Part shown: one piece after another, positions 22,706 through 34,045 of the stretch
Position numbering within the stretch: the stretch's first letter is position 1
Layout: each line of letters starts with the position of its first letter
Assembly (NCBI GenBank): GCA_031216445.1
Contig: CM062200.1
Coordinates: forward strand, 21,435,501-21,499,500
DNA length: 64,000 nucleotides
Reading direction: 5' to 3'
From: Lateolabrax maculatus
Taxonomy: Eukaryota; Chordata; Actinopteri; Acropomatiformes; Lateolabracidae
Program-made: the position numbers and the translations under genes
Notes under the pieces: model-generated
Told to the model about the DNA's origin: nothing
Databases searched by the model: none
What the model saw: only the letters and a program-made list of their open reading frames with translations

Positions 22706-24996
22706 ATCATCGCTGAAGATGATATCAGGAAGTTGACTTTAAATGAGAGACCACAGTCTATTGAAGAATTAAAAGTGCAACTGGTAGATAAACTGTCACT
22801 GCAGTATGACTTTAAACTGCAGTATGAAGATCAAGACTTCCATAATGCCCTCTGCAATTTGACTGAAATAACTGATTTACCTGAAAGAGCTACGCTCAAA
22901 ATCATCCCTCTTGTGACTCTCCATTTAACCGCATTGTCATCACCCACCACAACATCAGACACTGAGTGCAGCACAGCAGACACTGAGATCCTGTCGACAG
23001 GAAGAGCATCACCATCGCTAAGACAACAGTGGCCAGATTTCTTTGACATACCCAATTTCTCAGTTGATGTTGACTATAGACTCAGACAGGCAGATCTTGC
23101 CTTTATGAAGGATGGAACACGTATGACTCTACCACGAGATATGAAGCATGACATACTAGAAAAGCTTGCTGAGACGATGTACAGTTTCAAGGCTTACCCT
23201 AAAGATGATGACTTCAGCAGTGTTGCAAAAGCACTAATTAGCAAACACCCCTGCCTCACTGAGCCTGGACCACACAGATGGTATGGCTGGAAAAACAGCC
23301 TTAAATTATCGCACAAAGCTTCAAAAAGCTGGATGTGAGGATGTAGCAATCAATGGAGGCAAAAGAAGTAAAGGCAACCCAGAAGGAGAATCCTCAAGCA
23401 AGAATATCAAACGGCCAAAAAGAGGTGAAGCAAACTACCTACCTAACTTACCTGAAGGACATGATGAAACAAGCCTTGAAAATGCCAGAAAGGTTCTCGT
23501 GGAAGAAATGAAGAAGAAACAACCCAATGGCACTCTCATCTCACAAATGATGGACCAATCATTCCCACTACGCAGACAAGAAATTGTAGAAAAGGAACCT
23601 GCTGTACAGAACATTGTTGAACGATGGCCAGCACTCTTCACAGACAGGTAAACTATTTTTGTTCTCAACCAATAAAATAATGCCTATCAAAAAGAAATTC
23701 AAGGTGTGTGGCTAGAAATCCAAACACACTTGTTGGAATGTTAACACTTCTGCCATCTCTCCATCCCTACCCACCCCTCTCTCTACTTTTCAGGTGTTTG
23801 CTGAGTTCAACAGAATCGCAAGTAAGAATCTTGAGGGAGACTTCTTTGAGGCTCTGGACCAGTATACCCCACGTTTCATTGAACTTTTCAAAACAAGAAG
23901 GGGAACTGTTGGCCAGAAGCTCAGTGAGCTGATGCAGCACATGAGCTGGATGGTAAGTAGGTTAATTTTGCTTTTGATCTGTGTGATAGTTCATCAATCA
24001 AGTTCTAAATGAGATGATCCAGCCCAACCTATTCTATTTCCTGTCTGACTTGTGCTTGTGCCTTGCAAATTACTCTGTTAACTGGTCTTTTCTCTCTCTG
24101 TGTATCATTAGACACCAGACGTGACAGTACTTCGCTCTGTTGTCCTCAAAGGCATTCCTATTTTACTTGGTGACGACTCCAGTGAATTCTTCAAGACATG
24201 CTCTGTAAGTACTTGCACATAAGAAAAAGTTTGGTCTGCATTAAAATAGAACTATATCTGTGCTGACATAGAAGATGTAATTTTATCTGCACAATATACA
24301 ATATACATTTTGTACAGTGATTGATGTATTTTGTATGGCAATTCCTCCACAGCTAATCTGAGAGGTATTTAAACAGCCAGTAAATAAAAATGAAATTTGC
24401 CACATAAACGTTGTACACATTAATTAATTGTAAATCTAAGGAGCAGGAGTCCAGGCTGAAAAGTCAGTGTCACTGTTTAAGAATATATGGACCTTGTGGA
24501 CCATAGCTTTAGTTTAATCATACCACATTTATTTTGTTGGTTATATTGTAACAATCCAGTGTGAACACATATTTAAAACCATATTCCCTAGCAAATGCTT
24601 TCAACATTAAAAATGAATGTTTAGAAGAGCATAAATTGCCATGCTGAAGAATGTGTGTGTGTGTCTTTGTAGGGTACAGCGAGAGACGAGGCCCTAGAAT
24701 GCACTGTCGGTGTGCTGACAGTTGTCAGTGAAGATAATCCTCATGAGGGTCCAAGTTCAGTAGACCTCCAGCCCATCTCCACTGCCATCATTCTGGAGGG
24801 AGGTATCATCATGGATCATATAAAAAAACTTGCCTCAGGCAGTTTGTCTGTTATTTGGGCTTACATATGCTTTGCATTTGGATTACCCAAAATGCATGGC
24901 AAATACACTCAACTTCATTCAGACTGTGATGCTTGGACTGGGAAAGAAAACCTCCCACCAAAACTGTTAACTTTGAAGAACAGTCTACTGGGTTAG
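22706..24996 (+). pseudogene. SAMD3-like coding region, four exons (copy 3, reference)
   Basis: Exons are 22706-23647, 23794-23952, 24112-24204 and 24673-24996. The first begins with a PB1-like segment (IIAEDDIRKLTL to LPERATLKIIP), then a Ser/Thr-rich linker, a basic region and the WKNSLK / NYRTKLQKAGCEDV segment. The later exons carry EFNRIASKNLEGDFFEAL, VLRSVVLKGIPILL and the terminal LLTLKNSLLG. This order matches teleost multi-copy proteins annotated SAMD3-like. No SAM domain was seen here. Introns after exons 2 and 3 are phase 0 with GT-AG ends. The first donor leaves phase 2 while the next exon needs phase 0. A shift between WKNSLK and NYRTKL (near 23300) also breaks the frame. So it is a pseudogene unless splicing differs. 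Function is unknown. Confidence 0.75.
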
Positions 24997-26347
24997 ACCA
25001 GTAAAGAGCCATCAGCTGTCAGATAGCACTTTGTAAATTATGCAGCAGTTAATGTTCTCCTGTTATCAGAGAAAGTTTTATGCTTTCATGCAACTGAGCT
25101 GGCTTGTTTATGATCTCAAAAAAAAAAAAAATTCTATTAAAGTGTACCATGTTATGCTAGTATGCTAATGGTGGAAATAGCGCCACCTTGTGTTGCAAAG
25201 AGTTGTTAGATAATGTTGTCAGAAAGGAACCTAGCAAGGTTGACCTGTTTACATTTGTGTTTTGGGAAAACTTTTAATTATAGTAGTTATAATGTAGTAC
25301 AAATACAAAACCCAAGGAGTGATGTTTTTCTGTGTTGGTTTAAACCTTGGACTGATGCTCGCTTTGGGACACAAAAGCATTTGTTGTACTTTCAGTTTTG
25401 ATCAGAAATGCAATGATTTTGCATGCACTGAAGTCCTGTAATTATCAGGTGTTTACCTGTTTAATATTGTGAGACTGTTACATGCATAGAATTAGCTCAC
25501 AAAAATGTGGTTTTATTTTTGCCATGTCCATGTCATGTTCTACAGTCAAATCAAACCACAAGTTTGTTGTTTAGCTGCTGTTTTGTACTTGAATGTACAA
25601 GAAAGTGATACTTGGGAACAGAACACTTGAGGCTGAATAATAGATTTAATGCATATTGTTATTACAATAGCCTAACAGACATAGATCACACTATGAGCAA
25701 TTTTGCAACTAGCTTTAAAATACATTAAATATGACAAGAGGATAGAGAACAGTAATTTTATTGTTTATTGTAAGGTTATTACATGAGTGATAAAACACAC
25801 ATTTTATATTGGAGAATTGGAATCAAAAGTAACAATATCGAACATTTATTGTTCAGCCTAGATCTGTCAGTGATGCAATTATTTTTTTAATAAATGTTGT
25901 AATGCAGCTGAACAAACCCAGTGAGTGTTCTTTTAAAGTATATGTTTGTGGTGTTTTTCCCTTTATTAGGTAATAACAGCTAAAATAGATAAGAAATGGG
26001 AGAAGGACAAGGACCCATTCAAGGAAATTGGTTTGTTTAATTTAACTGAACTGAAATGAACTGAAAAAAAATGAGTGAGTAGTAAGTAGTAGGTATCATA
26101 ATTCTAAGTGGGGTTAAATTTGTATCAAGCAGTCCACACAAAATGAAAAAATTAAGTTAACACTAAGCATGGCTATTAAGTTACATGAACTTTTTTTTTT
26201 TTTTTTTAGTTGTACTACTTGATTTGGTACTGCACACTTAAAATAAACAAGCTTTTCTAACTCACTATTCTTAAGATTACTTTGCTTAATTTGCAACGAG
26301 TTTGCATACTTTTTTTAAGTAAGGTCAACTAATTAGATTTTACAGTG
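24997..26347 (+). other. 3' non-coding part and right terminus of CACTG element, copy 3
   Basis: AT-rich, with no gene seen. It has an A run near 25118, an AATAAA at about 25889, a T run near 26191-26207 and the terminal TTTACAGTG (26339-26347). Confidence 0.6.
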
Positions 26348-26883
26348 AGTATACGTACACACGTCTCCCGCAGAGCTATGTTGAAAGTCCCTCAATATTC
26401 AGTCGAGTATTGGCTAATGACCTGCAACACCTAGACGTGTCCGTACAGTACTACAATATGTAGATGATCTCTTGATATGTAGCACCTCCAAAGCTCAATG
26501 TGTCTCAGCCCTGATGGCTTTAGAAAAGGGGGCTCACAAGGTGAGTAAAAATAAATTACAGTTTTGCCAGACACAGGTTGAATACTTAGGTAGACAACTC
26601 TGTGGCACTAAATGAGCTATAGTGCCCTCACAAATTGAGGCAGTATCGAAAGCTCCCAAACCACAAACGGTGAGACACATGTCGTCATTTCTGCCATCTC
26701 AGCTTTACTAGAAGCCATACACCATCCAAAAGTGTTAGCCATCATTAAATGCGTAGCTCATCAAAAAACGAATTCCCTGATAGCTAAAGGCAACAACTTA
26801 GCAGATGAAGCCGCAAAACGCATAGCTACACCCACCTGTATAGGACCACTGCTAGTAGCTGGAGATTGTGAACCACTGACAAA

Positions 26884-26929
<46 letters not shown>

Positions 26930-27212
26930 CTATATATATGTGCTGCTATATAATAGCAGCACAACATCAGGCAAGTCCATATGCACATTCTGTATGGGCA
27001 AAAAGGGGGGCAAGTATAATCACTGAAGAAGGTCCATCACATGGGCTATGGCGAAGTGCACATGGACATATTGTCCTCCCAACATCTTTGGTACAGGTTG
27101 CTACACGTAGTGCGCATGGTCAGGACCATTGCACAAGTGGGGAGGTGTTGAGACGCCTTCAAGCAGTCTGGTGGTCACCATTTTTCCGACCTGCGTTTGT
27201 AGCTGAGACAAT
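26348..27212 (+). pseudogene. pol: ERV pol fragment, RT to integrase N-part, copy 3 (long unit)
   Basis: RT resumes here from its break at 18958. Two private deletions, one base near 26442 and about a dozen bases near 26502, break RT in this copy. RNase H is open from 26732 and integrase from 26938, running on to 27432. Confidence 0.85.
26886..26926. repeat. AT microsatellite, copy 3
   Basis: About 41 bases of pure AT. Confidence 0.95.
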
Positions 27213-28150
27213 AAAAAAAGCCCTAAAAATGCTAGGAATCAAACAGAAGTTCAGATGTGTGTATCACCCACAGTCACAGAGAGTAGTGGAAAGGGCAAAT
27301 GGCATGCTAAAAGCAAAACTTGCAAAAATTAGAGCAGACAGTCAGTATAAAATCAATTGGGTAGATGCATTGCCACTTGCTTTGATGGCTATACGAACAC
27401 TAACTAACACTAACACTAAGCTAAGAGACTAACACATCTAATACCACACGAGGCACTTACAGGGAGACCGATGCCGGTTCCCTTTTGTAGAGGGCCGTAT
27501 GCGAGCAATGTGAACGAGAACTAACATGCTACCTACGACACCTAACGCAAATACACAAAGCTGTGCTCCAACAGGTAAAAGCTGTGTCTGAGGACAGAGA
27601 CGCTGACATTCCAGAGCAGCTAAGGAGAGTTGAACCTGGAGACTGGGTCTACGTAAAGGTGTTCAAACGAAAGTGGGACCAACCAAGGTGAGAAGGACCC
27701 TTTAAGGTTATCCTAACTACCCCAACTGCGCTGAAAGTAGAGGGTAAGAAATGTTGGTTCCATTTAAACCATTGCTGCAGAGCGAGGGATCCAGGTGAGA
27801 CAGCAAGGGCACAGCACGATCCAGAAAGGGACGGTGAAGCCTCCCAACTGGAAGATAGACAGCTTCAAGATCCAAGGACAAAGATGATCACAGAGACTGG
27901 CTGAGAGGAGGAGTACCAGTAAACAACGTAATCACACTCACGTATATAAAGTCAGCTCAATACAATCAAACATTGACATTAGGACCAGAAGGCATAAAAA
28001 TAGACACGCATGTGGTTCACAGACAATGCCTAAAAGAAGGGACAGTGATGGTAGTGGTACAATGTTCACGAAATCAATGCACATAGATAAACCTACACCA
28101 AACCATGACAGCTGAAGAAGCAACCAAATTGACCCAAATTTAAGTAAAAT
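27213..28150 (+). pseudogene. pol: ERV integrase C-part and possible env start, copy 3
   Basis: Duplicate of 15870-16807. The integrase frame stops at 27430-27432 with TAA or TAG context changed by one base. C-terminal integrase is readable to about 27903. Confidence 0.75.
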
Positions 28151-28192
28151 GAGGTGTCTGAGCTGAGAGATGTCTCTCCCATGTGTGTCCAA

Positions 28193-28592
28193 TGTTTAGA
28201 TACTTGTGTGGATCCAATGTTTAGATACTTGTGTGGGAAATGTTTAGATAAGCCTATGTCCAAGGTCTGGCTACTTTCATAGACGGGTGCCCCTTGGGGG
28301 TTGTTTTCCTAAAGTTCCAAAGAGATGAGATCAGTTTCAACCTGAACTATAGGTTCCACCTTCCCTTTCTGTAAAATAGCCATGTATGGTTATGAGGTTG
28401 GCTCTGAGCCTATCTTGTCACCACACATTAGCTATACCATGAGGCTTTAAAAGGTGTAGTTTGAGTGGAAAACGGGGGAGATTCACATTGGCTTCGGATC
28501 TTCTCACAGGCAATCCATGGTGCTTGTTTTGACGCTGTACTTTTTGTAATAAACCTTTTTATACAACTAAGTCGGTGTCAGCGGAGATTCCT
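28193..28592 (+). mobile_element. ERV long terminal repeat, long unit 2 (ends approximate)
   Basis: Duplicate of 16850-17249, 11,343 bases downstream, with AATAAA at 28548-28553. Near-identity to the first LTR fits array duplication. Confidence 0.6.
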
Positions 28593-28612
28593 TCATCATC
28601 ATCACATCATCG

Positions 28613-29248
28613 CTACAGAAGATACAACACAGCCAACCCCTCTCAGACAGCTAAGGTCGCAAAAGGAGGAAGCATTTAGGAGTGGAGACAGAAGCAGGTT
28701 CAAAGAGGCAAAGTACAGGTTTAGCAAGGAGGTGAGGGGAGCTAAACGACTGTATTGTGAGAAACTCCAACACCAGTTCTCAGCCAAGGACTCTGCTTCT
28801 GTCTGGAAGGGGCTCAGAGAGCTCACCCATTACAAACCCAGAGCCCCCCACTCTGCTAACGACTTGCGCCTGTCCAACAATCTGAACAAGTTCTACTGTC
28901 GTTTCGAAAGACAATGGGACAATCCAGACACAATCCCCTGGGACTCCATCCACCAGCCCCAGGCCACCAGCTTCACCTCTCCCACCACTGCAGGGGCCTG
29001 GGCCTCTCCACAACTTCAAACCTCAGAGGCCCCCTTCCCGTCCACAGTGACACCTCTCTCAATCCTGGAGAGGGATGTTAACAGACAATACAAGAGACAG
29101 AACCTCCACAAAGCAGCCGGGCCAGACTCTGTCTCTCCATCCACCCTGAAGCACTGTGCTGACCAGCTGTCTCTGGTGTTCACAGATATCTTTAACACTT
29201 CACTGGAGATATCTCACATACCAGCCTGCTTCAAATGTTCCAGCAAGA
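28613..29248 (+). pseudogene. LINE ORF2 fragment, long unit 2
   Basis: Duplicate of 17270-17905, with a few substitutions (Ser to Cys after KRLY, Ser to Asn after RQWD). Confidence 0.8.
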
Positions 29249-29262
29249 GATACTGTAAGACT

Positions 29263-30302
29263 TAGAGCACACTGGCAGACGAAGAGAAAGACAAAAGACA
29301 CTCACATATGTGCAGCCTGCAGTATACTGGATCCAATGGCCAGCTGACTCAGAACTTGCACACCAATGGAGTGTGTGAAAAGCCTGGATACAGAAAGAAC
29401 TGCCCACAGCACAAGAACCACGACTGCCGCTGCACTGCACTCTGATGTATGATGAGACTCAGCAACATACTGACTACAAAGAATGCTGGACAGAGTTGAT
29501 TACAGGCAAAATATTATCTGTAATATGTCAAGACCTGTATGTTGGACCACAAGGACCAGCAGCAGCAGTTACTCTACCACCAGAACTACGTCCCTGGTTT
29601 CAAGTCACCAGCTCCGTCCCACATGTTACACTCCTGATAGCTAATGGACATGAATCACGTGACCTAGGACCGATGGTGAAGGCAGCACTACAAGTGACTG
29701 TATGGAAACCAACTCAGAACACGCATGTGCAGTCATCCTCCGATGGACAATATGTGAAAATATTTCTGCGAGCATATGACAAAGGAACAAGAGCCCAAGT
29801 GCTACTAAGTCAGAGATTCCCTACTCAACTGCCACTCTCAGAAGAACATAGTGTGCTACTACATCAGATACCACATGAGTTATGGTCACATCATAAAACA
29901 GATGTAGGGCTAGTTAGGTCAGCACAGCCAGTTCACATCAAAGCAAAAGAGGGCATTGTGTTGCCATACCAAAAACAATATCCCATTAAACCACACCAAA
30001 TAGCAGGTATAAGACCCACCATCAAGGGCTTGGTAGCAGCAGGTGTGTTAAAACCAACAAAAAGTCTGTGTAATACACCAACTTGTCCAATAAAACAAAA
30101 TAAACTCTAGTGACTATCGATTGGTGCATGATTTGTGCGCCATTAATTCCACTGTAGATGCAGAAGTACCTGTGGTTCCAGACCCACATACTTTGCTTTC
30201 TAATATCCCACATGACGCCTGTTGGTACACAGCATTTGTTAGTGTGCCATTACACCCAGATTCACAGTATCTGTTTGCTTTTACATATCAAGGACAGCAG
30301 TA
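29263..30302 (+). pseudogene. pol: ERV pol N-part, long unit 2
   Basis: Duplicate of 17920-18958 without the 1-bp deletion, so the frame is open longer (29445-30110). RT then shifts frame near 30110 and breaks at the second CACTG element. Confidence 0.8.
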
Positions 30303-30474
30303 CACTGTAAATGCAAACATAGTATTTAATTAAAAATAGTAAATTGACTTAAATCAGTTTTTATCAAATTGCTATTAACACTTACTTTTAGTAAGTTACT
30401 TGTAATTTGTGGTTGAAAAATCTCACCAGCTCAGTCTACTTGAACTGGATTAATTTAGAAAAAGTATGTTTTCG
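30303..30474 (+). repeat. Left terminus of CACTG element, long unit 2
   Basis: Duplicate of 18959-19130. Confidence 0.6.
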
Positions 30475-30809
30475 ATAATTGTGCTTTTACAAGTACATTT
30501 ACTCAATACTGCACTTAAGTACAAAGTACTTTAAGTACTTTACTTTTTTTTTCATATTACTGTCTACTTTTACTCCACTACATTTCAGAGGGAAATATTG
30601 TACTTTTTACATCACTGCATATGTAATAATACATACGCGATATATAATAATAATCAGTAGTATGCTACTTTTAATTTTAATATTTTAAGTATTTCTTTTT
30701 GTGGTTATATGTTTTTTACTTAATTGAAATTTTCACTGCAGGAGCTGTATTGTAAAAGAGTAGTTTCACGGAGTGGTATTAGTACTTTTGCTTCGATTTG
30801 AAAACTTCG
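30474..30809. repeat. Teleost interspersed repeat, long unit 2
   Basis: Duplicate of 19130-19465. Confidence 0.65.
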
Positions 30810-30823
30810 CCGGCTTTTTTTTT

Positions 30824-30979
30824 TTTTTTCCCGACCTGTGGGCATGCGCAACTCCGTCCTCTCTACGCCTGACGGTATGTCAACAACACACCCGCAACGG
30901 ACGAGGAGCTGGACCTAATCCCTGCAACAGCACTCGTTAAGGTTATTTTCAGCATTCTTGTGCTTGGCACACTCATTTG
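30824..30979 (+). promoter_or_regulatory. GC-rich promoter and first leader exon, long unit 2
   Basis: Duplicate of 19480-19635, with the donor retained after 30979. About 110 bases downstream a 22-bp palindrome around GAGCTATATAGCTC is perfect here and 18 bp in the other unit. Confidence 0.45.
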
Positions 30980-31499
30980 GTGAGTAATATTTTACCCTTG
31001 TTTAGACCGTTTTCTTTCTGTAAGTAAGCGCCATATTTTTCGTGCTTGCTAGTAATGATGTGTGTTGTAATGTCAGCTAACGCTGCCTCAGAGCTATATA
31101 GCTCTGAGCTAGCTGAACTATATTATGGACATAACGTGTCTTACTTTTGTCACGTTAAAGTTGAGGAGAAACTTTAGTGTAGCGGTCGCGGGCGTGCTCG
31201 TCACGTGCACGCGCACACCCGCTGTCGGAGTTGATTTTTTTTTCTGAGGCCAGTCATCTATGAGTACTCACTCACGATGAGAGACTGATCCCGGCGGTTT
31301 GTGAGTTTCCATGAGCAGGAGGGCATTCACATGGCAGAACATCAGAACAAGTCTGGATGTATCATTTTATTTTACGCTCGGCTGTTAAGTTAGGACTATG
31401 CTAACTTAATGTTATTTTATTTAACCCTCCTCACTTAACACTAGTCATATTTGTAGCTGTGTCGTTTCCATGGTTACCACGTTTAGCGCGCCCAATGAG

Positions 31500-31627
31500 C
31501 CGGTCACCCGCTCCACTCAGTGTGATCATTCTGCAGGATCAATGAACTGTCAGCGTGTTTAATCAATCATAACTCTGAATACTAAACTGATTTTCACGGG
31601 ATTGTTTAATGCAAACGTCACACATGT
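31500..31627. repeat. Left arm of 128-bp inverted repeat, long unit 2
   Basis: Pairs with 32014-32141. The loop is 386 bp, 4 bp shorter than in long unit 1. Confidence 0.85.
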
Positions 31628-32013
31628 ATATATAATATATATATATATTATATATACAGATATATAGGGAGAGAGAGATAGATAGATAGATATAGATTTT
31701 CATTTTTTTTGATATATATGTAGATATACATATTCATTTTTTCTGAGATCTAACTTCTGTCTATTGTGTTTTATCTTATATTGATGTATAATGTTGTATT
31801 GTTTCTTCATTTTTCAACTTATTAAAATAGCTGAGTAGTACACAATCTGCTTCTGCTTCTCTATCATATATTAGTGTTTTTATATATATGTGTGTGTGTG
31901 TGTGTATTATATTATATCATACATAGCATATATCACATACCAGAATATTCTATTACCGTTATGCCTATTATGTATATTAAAATACGCCGAATCATGTGTC
32001 CGGTATCATGCCT

Positions 32014-32141
32014 ACATGTATGACGTTTGCAGAAAAAAATCCCGTGAAAATCAGTTTAGTATTCAGAGTTATGATTAATTAAATGCATTGACACTTCATT
32101 GTACCTGCAGACAGATTACACTGAGTGGAGCGGGTGACCGG
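32014..32141. repeat. Right arm of 128-bp inverted repeat, long unit 2
   Basis: Pairs with 31500-31627 and abuts the YY1-like site. Confidence 0.85.
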
Positions 32142-32142
32142 T

Positions 32143-32240
32143 CCAAGATGGCGGCCCCACGTCTCGTCAGCGCCAATAGGCAGTAGCGGTCGATGCGGCG
32201 TCTACTCTTTATATGTCTATGCCGCACACTGTTTACTTGC
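32143..32240 (+). promoter_or_regulatory. YY1 / CCAAT / TATA-like cluster, long unit 2
   Basis: Duplicate of 20803-20900 with the three motifs intact. Confidence 0.5.
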
Positions 32241-32539
32241 GCAGTGCTTGTCTGATCACACGAGGAGTGCAGTGAGAGCCCGCAGATCAGATTTGGGACA
32301 GACAAAAGGGTCTCCCTGTCTGTCTTTTTATCATAGCCTGTTACCATTGCTGGCATACTCAGTGGCCTAAGTTATTCTTTAAGGTTATGTTGTCTAGAAT
32401 ATGTACATTACAATACTGTCTTTGTGGGTAATAGGCCTATGTTACAGTTTTCACTTGTACTGGAAACAAGATGTTTATGAGTTGTGGTGAGCTTTGGTTG
32501 TGTTAAATTGTTGTATTCTTCTTAACTGTCCCCTTCCAG

Positions 32540-32586
32540 GCTCAGGCAGATGGTGATCAATCCACAGTTCCCTTGATACCACATAA
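32540..32586 (+). other. Second leader exon, long unit 2
   Basis: Duplicate of 21200-21246 with both splice sites retained. Confidence 0.45.
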
Positions 32587-32837
32587 GTGAGTCATTTACC
32601 ATTTACCTTTTGTACTGCTGTGTTCATTTGGTAGCTGTTCTTGTCTTAAAGAAGTTAAATGATTAAAAGCTTGATAATTAGATAGATTTTTGCAAGGATT
32701 TAGTTTTTTTCTGTTGCTCTGGTATTTCAAGTCTGATACTGCATGTTAGTGTTTTTGTTTTTTGTTTCTATTTTGCCGGGCTTGATGCTAAAATGATCTT
32801 TTCTTTTCAGATTTTTCAAGAAGACAAAAAACTTCCT

Positions 32838-33569
32838 ATGCAGTGGTCGTGTAAGTACTGCACATTTTGTGCTGAAAAGAGGTGCTTCTTACTTAAGCAT
32901 TACCGCTTAAAACACGGGTGCCACACTCGAATATCACCACTACCGTGCCTTTATAAGGAGTGCCTGTGCACATTTAAATCTTTCAATGCACTCAAAGTCC
33001 ACTTATCAACATGGCACACTCAAAAGGACCTGGGGAACGTGGGTGAAACTGCTTTCCATTGTCAGCTGTGTGACTTTGTGGAGCCTTGCACTGGAGCTGA
33101 CTTTTTTACCCATTTACGAAGACATTTGAAGCTGAAGCAAAAGGTTTCCTGTCCATATCAAGGCTGTAGCTTTCAGAGCAATGTTTATTCAACCTTTAAT
33201 GCACATAAAAGCAAAGAACATCAAGACCACAATAAGATGGCATTCAAACCTGAAATTGTGTCACATAATGTACTTGAGGTACCTCCACCTAATATAAATA
33301 TTCAACCTGAGGATAGTGCCCCTGAAACTGATCAGGTTGAGTTTGAGGTTACTGAGCTCAATGAAGATGTGGGAGACTTGGAGAGTCAGTTGGAACATAA
33401 TGTAGCTGCTGTTTTTCTGAAAATGTCATCGATTCTTAACATCTCTGAAAATGCCCTGCAAGAAGTTATAGAGCAGATCAACCAAATTTATGTGCTTTCA
33501 CAGCCATTGTTACATACCTCGGTTGGAAAAATACTAAATCAACATTGTGGAGATGTTGAGGACTCTTAA
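32838..33569 (+). CDS. C2H2 four-finger ORF, copy 4 (open)
   Basis: The frame is identical in length to 21498-22229, with Ser before the first Cys (QWSC) as in copy 3. With copy 3 it is the only finger ORF that still has its leader exons and promoter-like region upstream. Confidence 0.7.
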   Translation: MQWSCKYCTFCAEKRCFLLKHYRLKHGCHTRISPLPCLYKECLCTFKSFNALKVHLSTWHTQKDLGNVGETAFHCQLCDFVEPCTGADFFTHLRRHLKLKQKVSCPYQGCSFQSNVYSTFNAHKSKEHQDHNKMAFKPEIVSHNVLEVPPPNINIQPEDSAPETDQVEFEVTELNEDVGDLESQLEHNVAAVFLKMSSILNISENALQEVIEQINQIYVLSQPLLHTSVGKILNQHCGDVEDS

Positions 33570-34045
33570 GTGAGTGAGATAGCTAAAGTATTTACTGAGA
33601 ATAATGTATTCCTGAAATTCACTTCTACTAGGGGGTCATTGTCAACCACTAGCAAGCGAACATCATACATTTGAAAAGAATTCTCAGTGGTGACGCCTAT
33701 TGAGTTTGTCCTAAAAAATGACAGGCAGACAGTTGTGTATATCCCCATACTAAAAATGCTGCAGACATTACTAAACAATGGAGAAATTTTAGATAAGGCC
33801 ATGTCATCTGAGACAAATTTGTCACAAGGATACAGATCTCACAGGGATGGTTACCGGTTTAAAGACAATTCTCTCTTGACAGAGGAAGAATTCAGGATTG
33901 CTCTTTTCTTGTACATAGATGATTTTGAGGTGGCTAAGCCCTTGGGAACCTCCAGAAAGAAACACAAGCTGCCATCTACTGGGTACTTGGAAATCTACAC
34001 CCTAAATATCGCTCCTCTCTTCATTCCATTCAGCTTGCTCTACTC
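33570..34045 (+). pseudogene. Transposase-like region, copy 4
   Basis: Same lesions as 22230-22705 (in-frame TGA, then shift after RKKHK). Confidence 0.6.

Larger units (their letters stand above)
18959..26347 (+). mobile_element. Complete 7.39 kb CACTG-ended DNA element nested in ERV reverse transcriptase
   Basis: The element begins CACTGTAAA (18959-18967) and ends with the reverse complement TTTACAGTG (26339-26347). AGTA lies directly outside each end (18955-18958, 26348-26351) and looks like a 4-bp target duplication. Outside both ends is retroviral RT coding sequence, and its reading frame is continuous across the site if one AGTA is discounted. Inside are a teleost repeat, two leader exons, the C2H2-finger ORF, a transposase-like region, a SAMD3-like region and an AT-rich 3' part. 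The terminal CACTG is typical of EnSpm/CACTA elements, but those usually make 3-bp duplications, so the superfamily is an inference. Only about 9 bp of clear terminal inverted repeat is seen. Confidence 0.72.
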
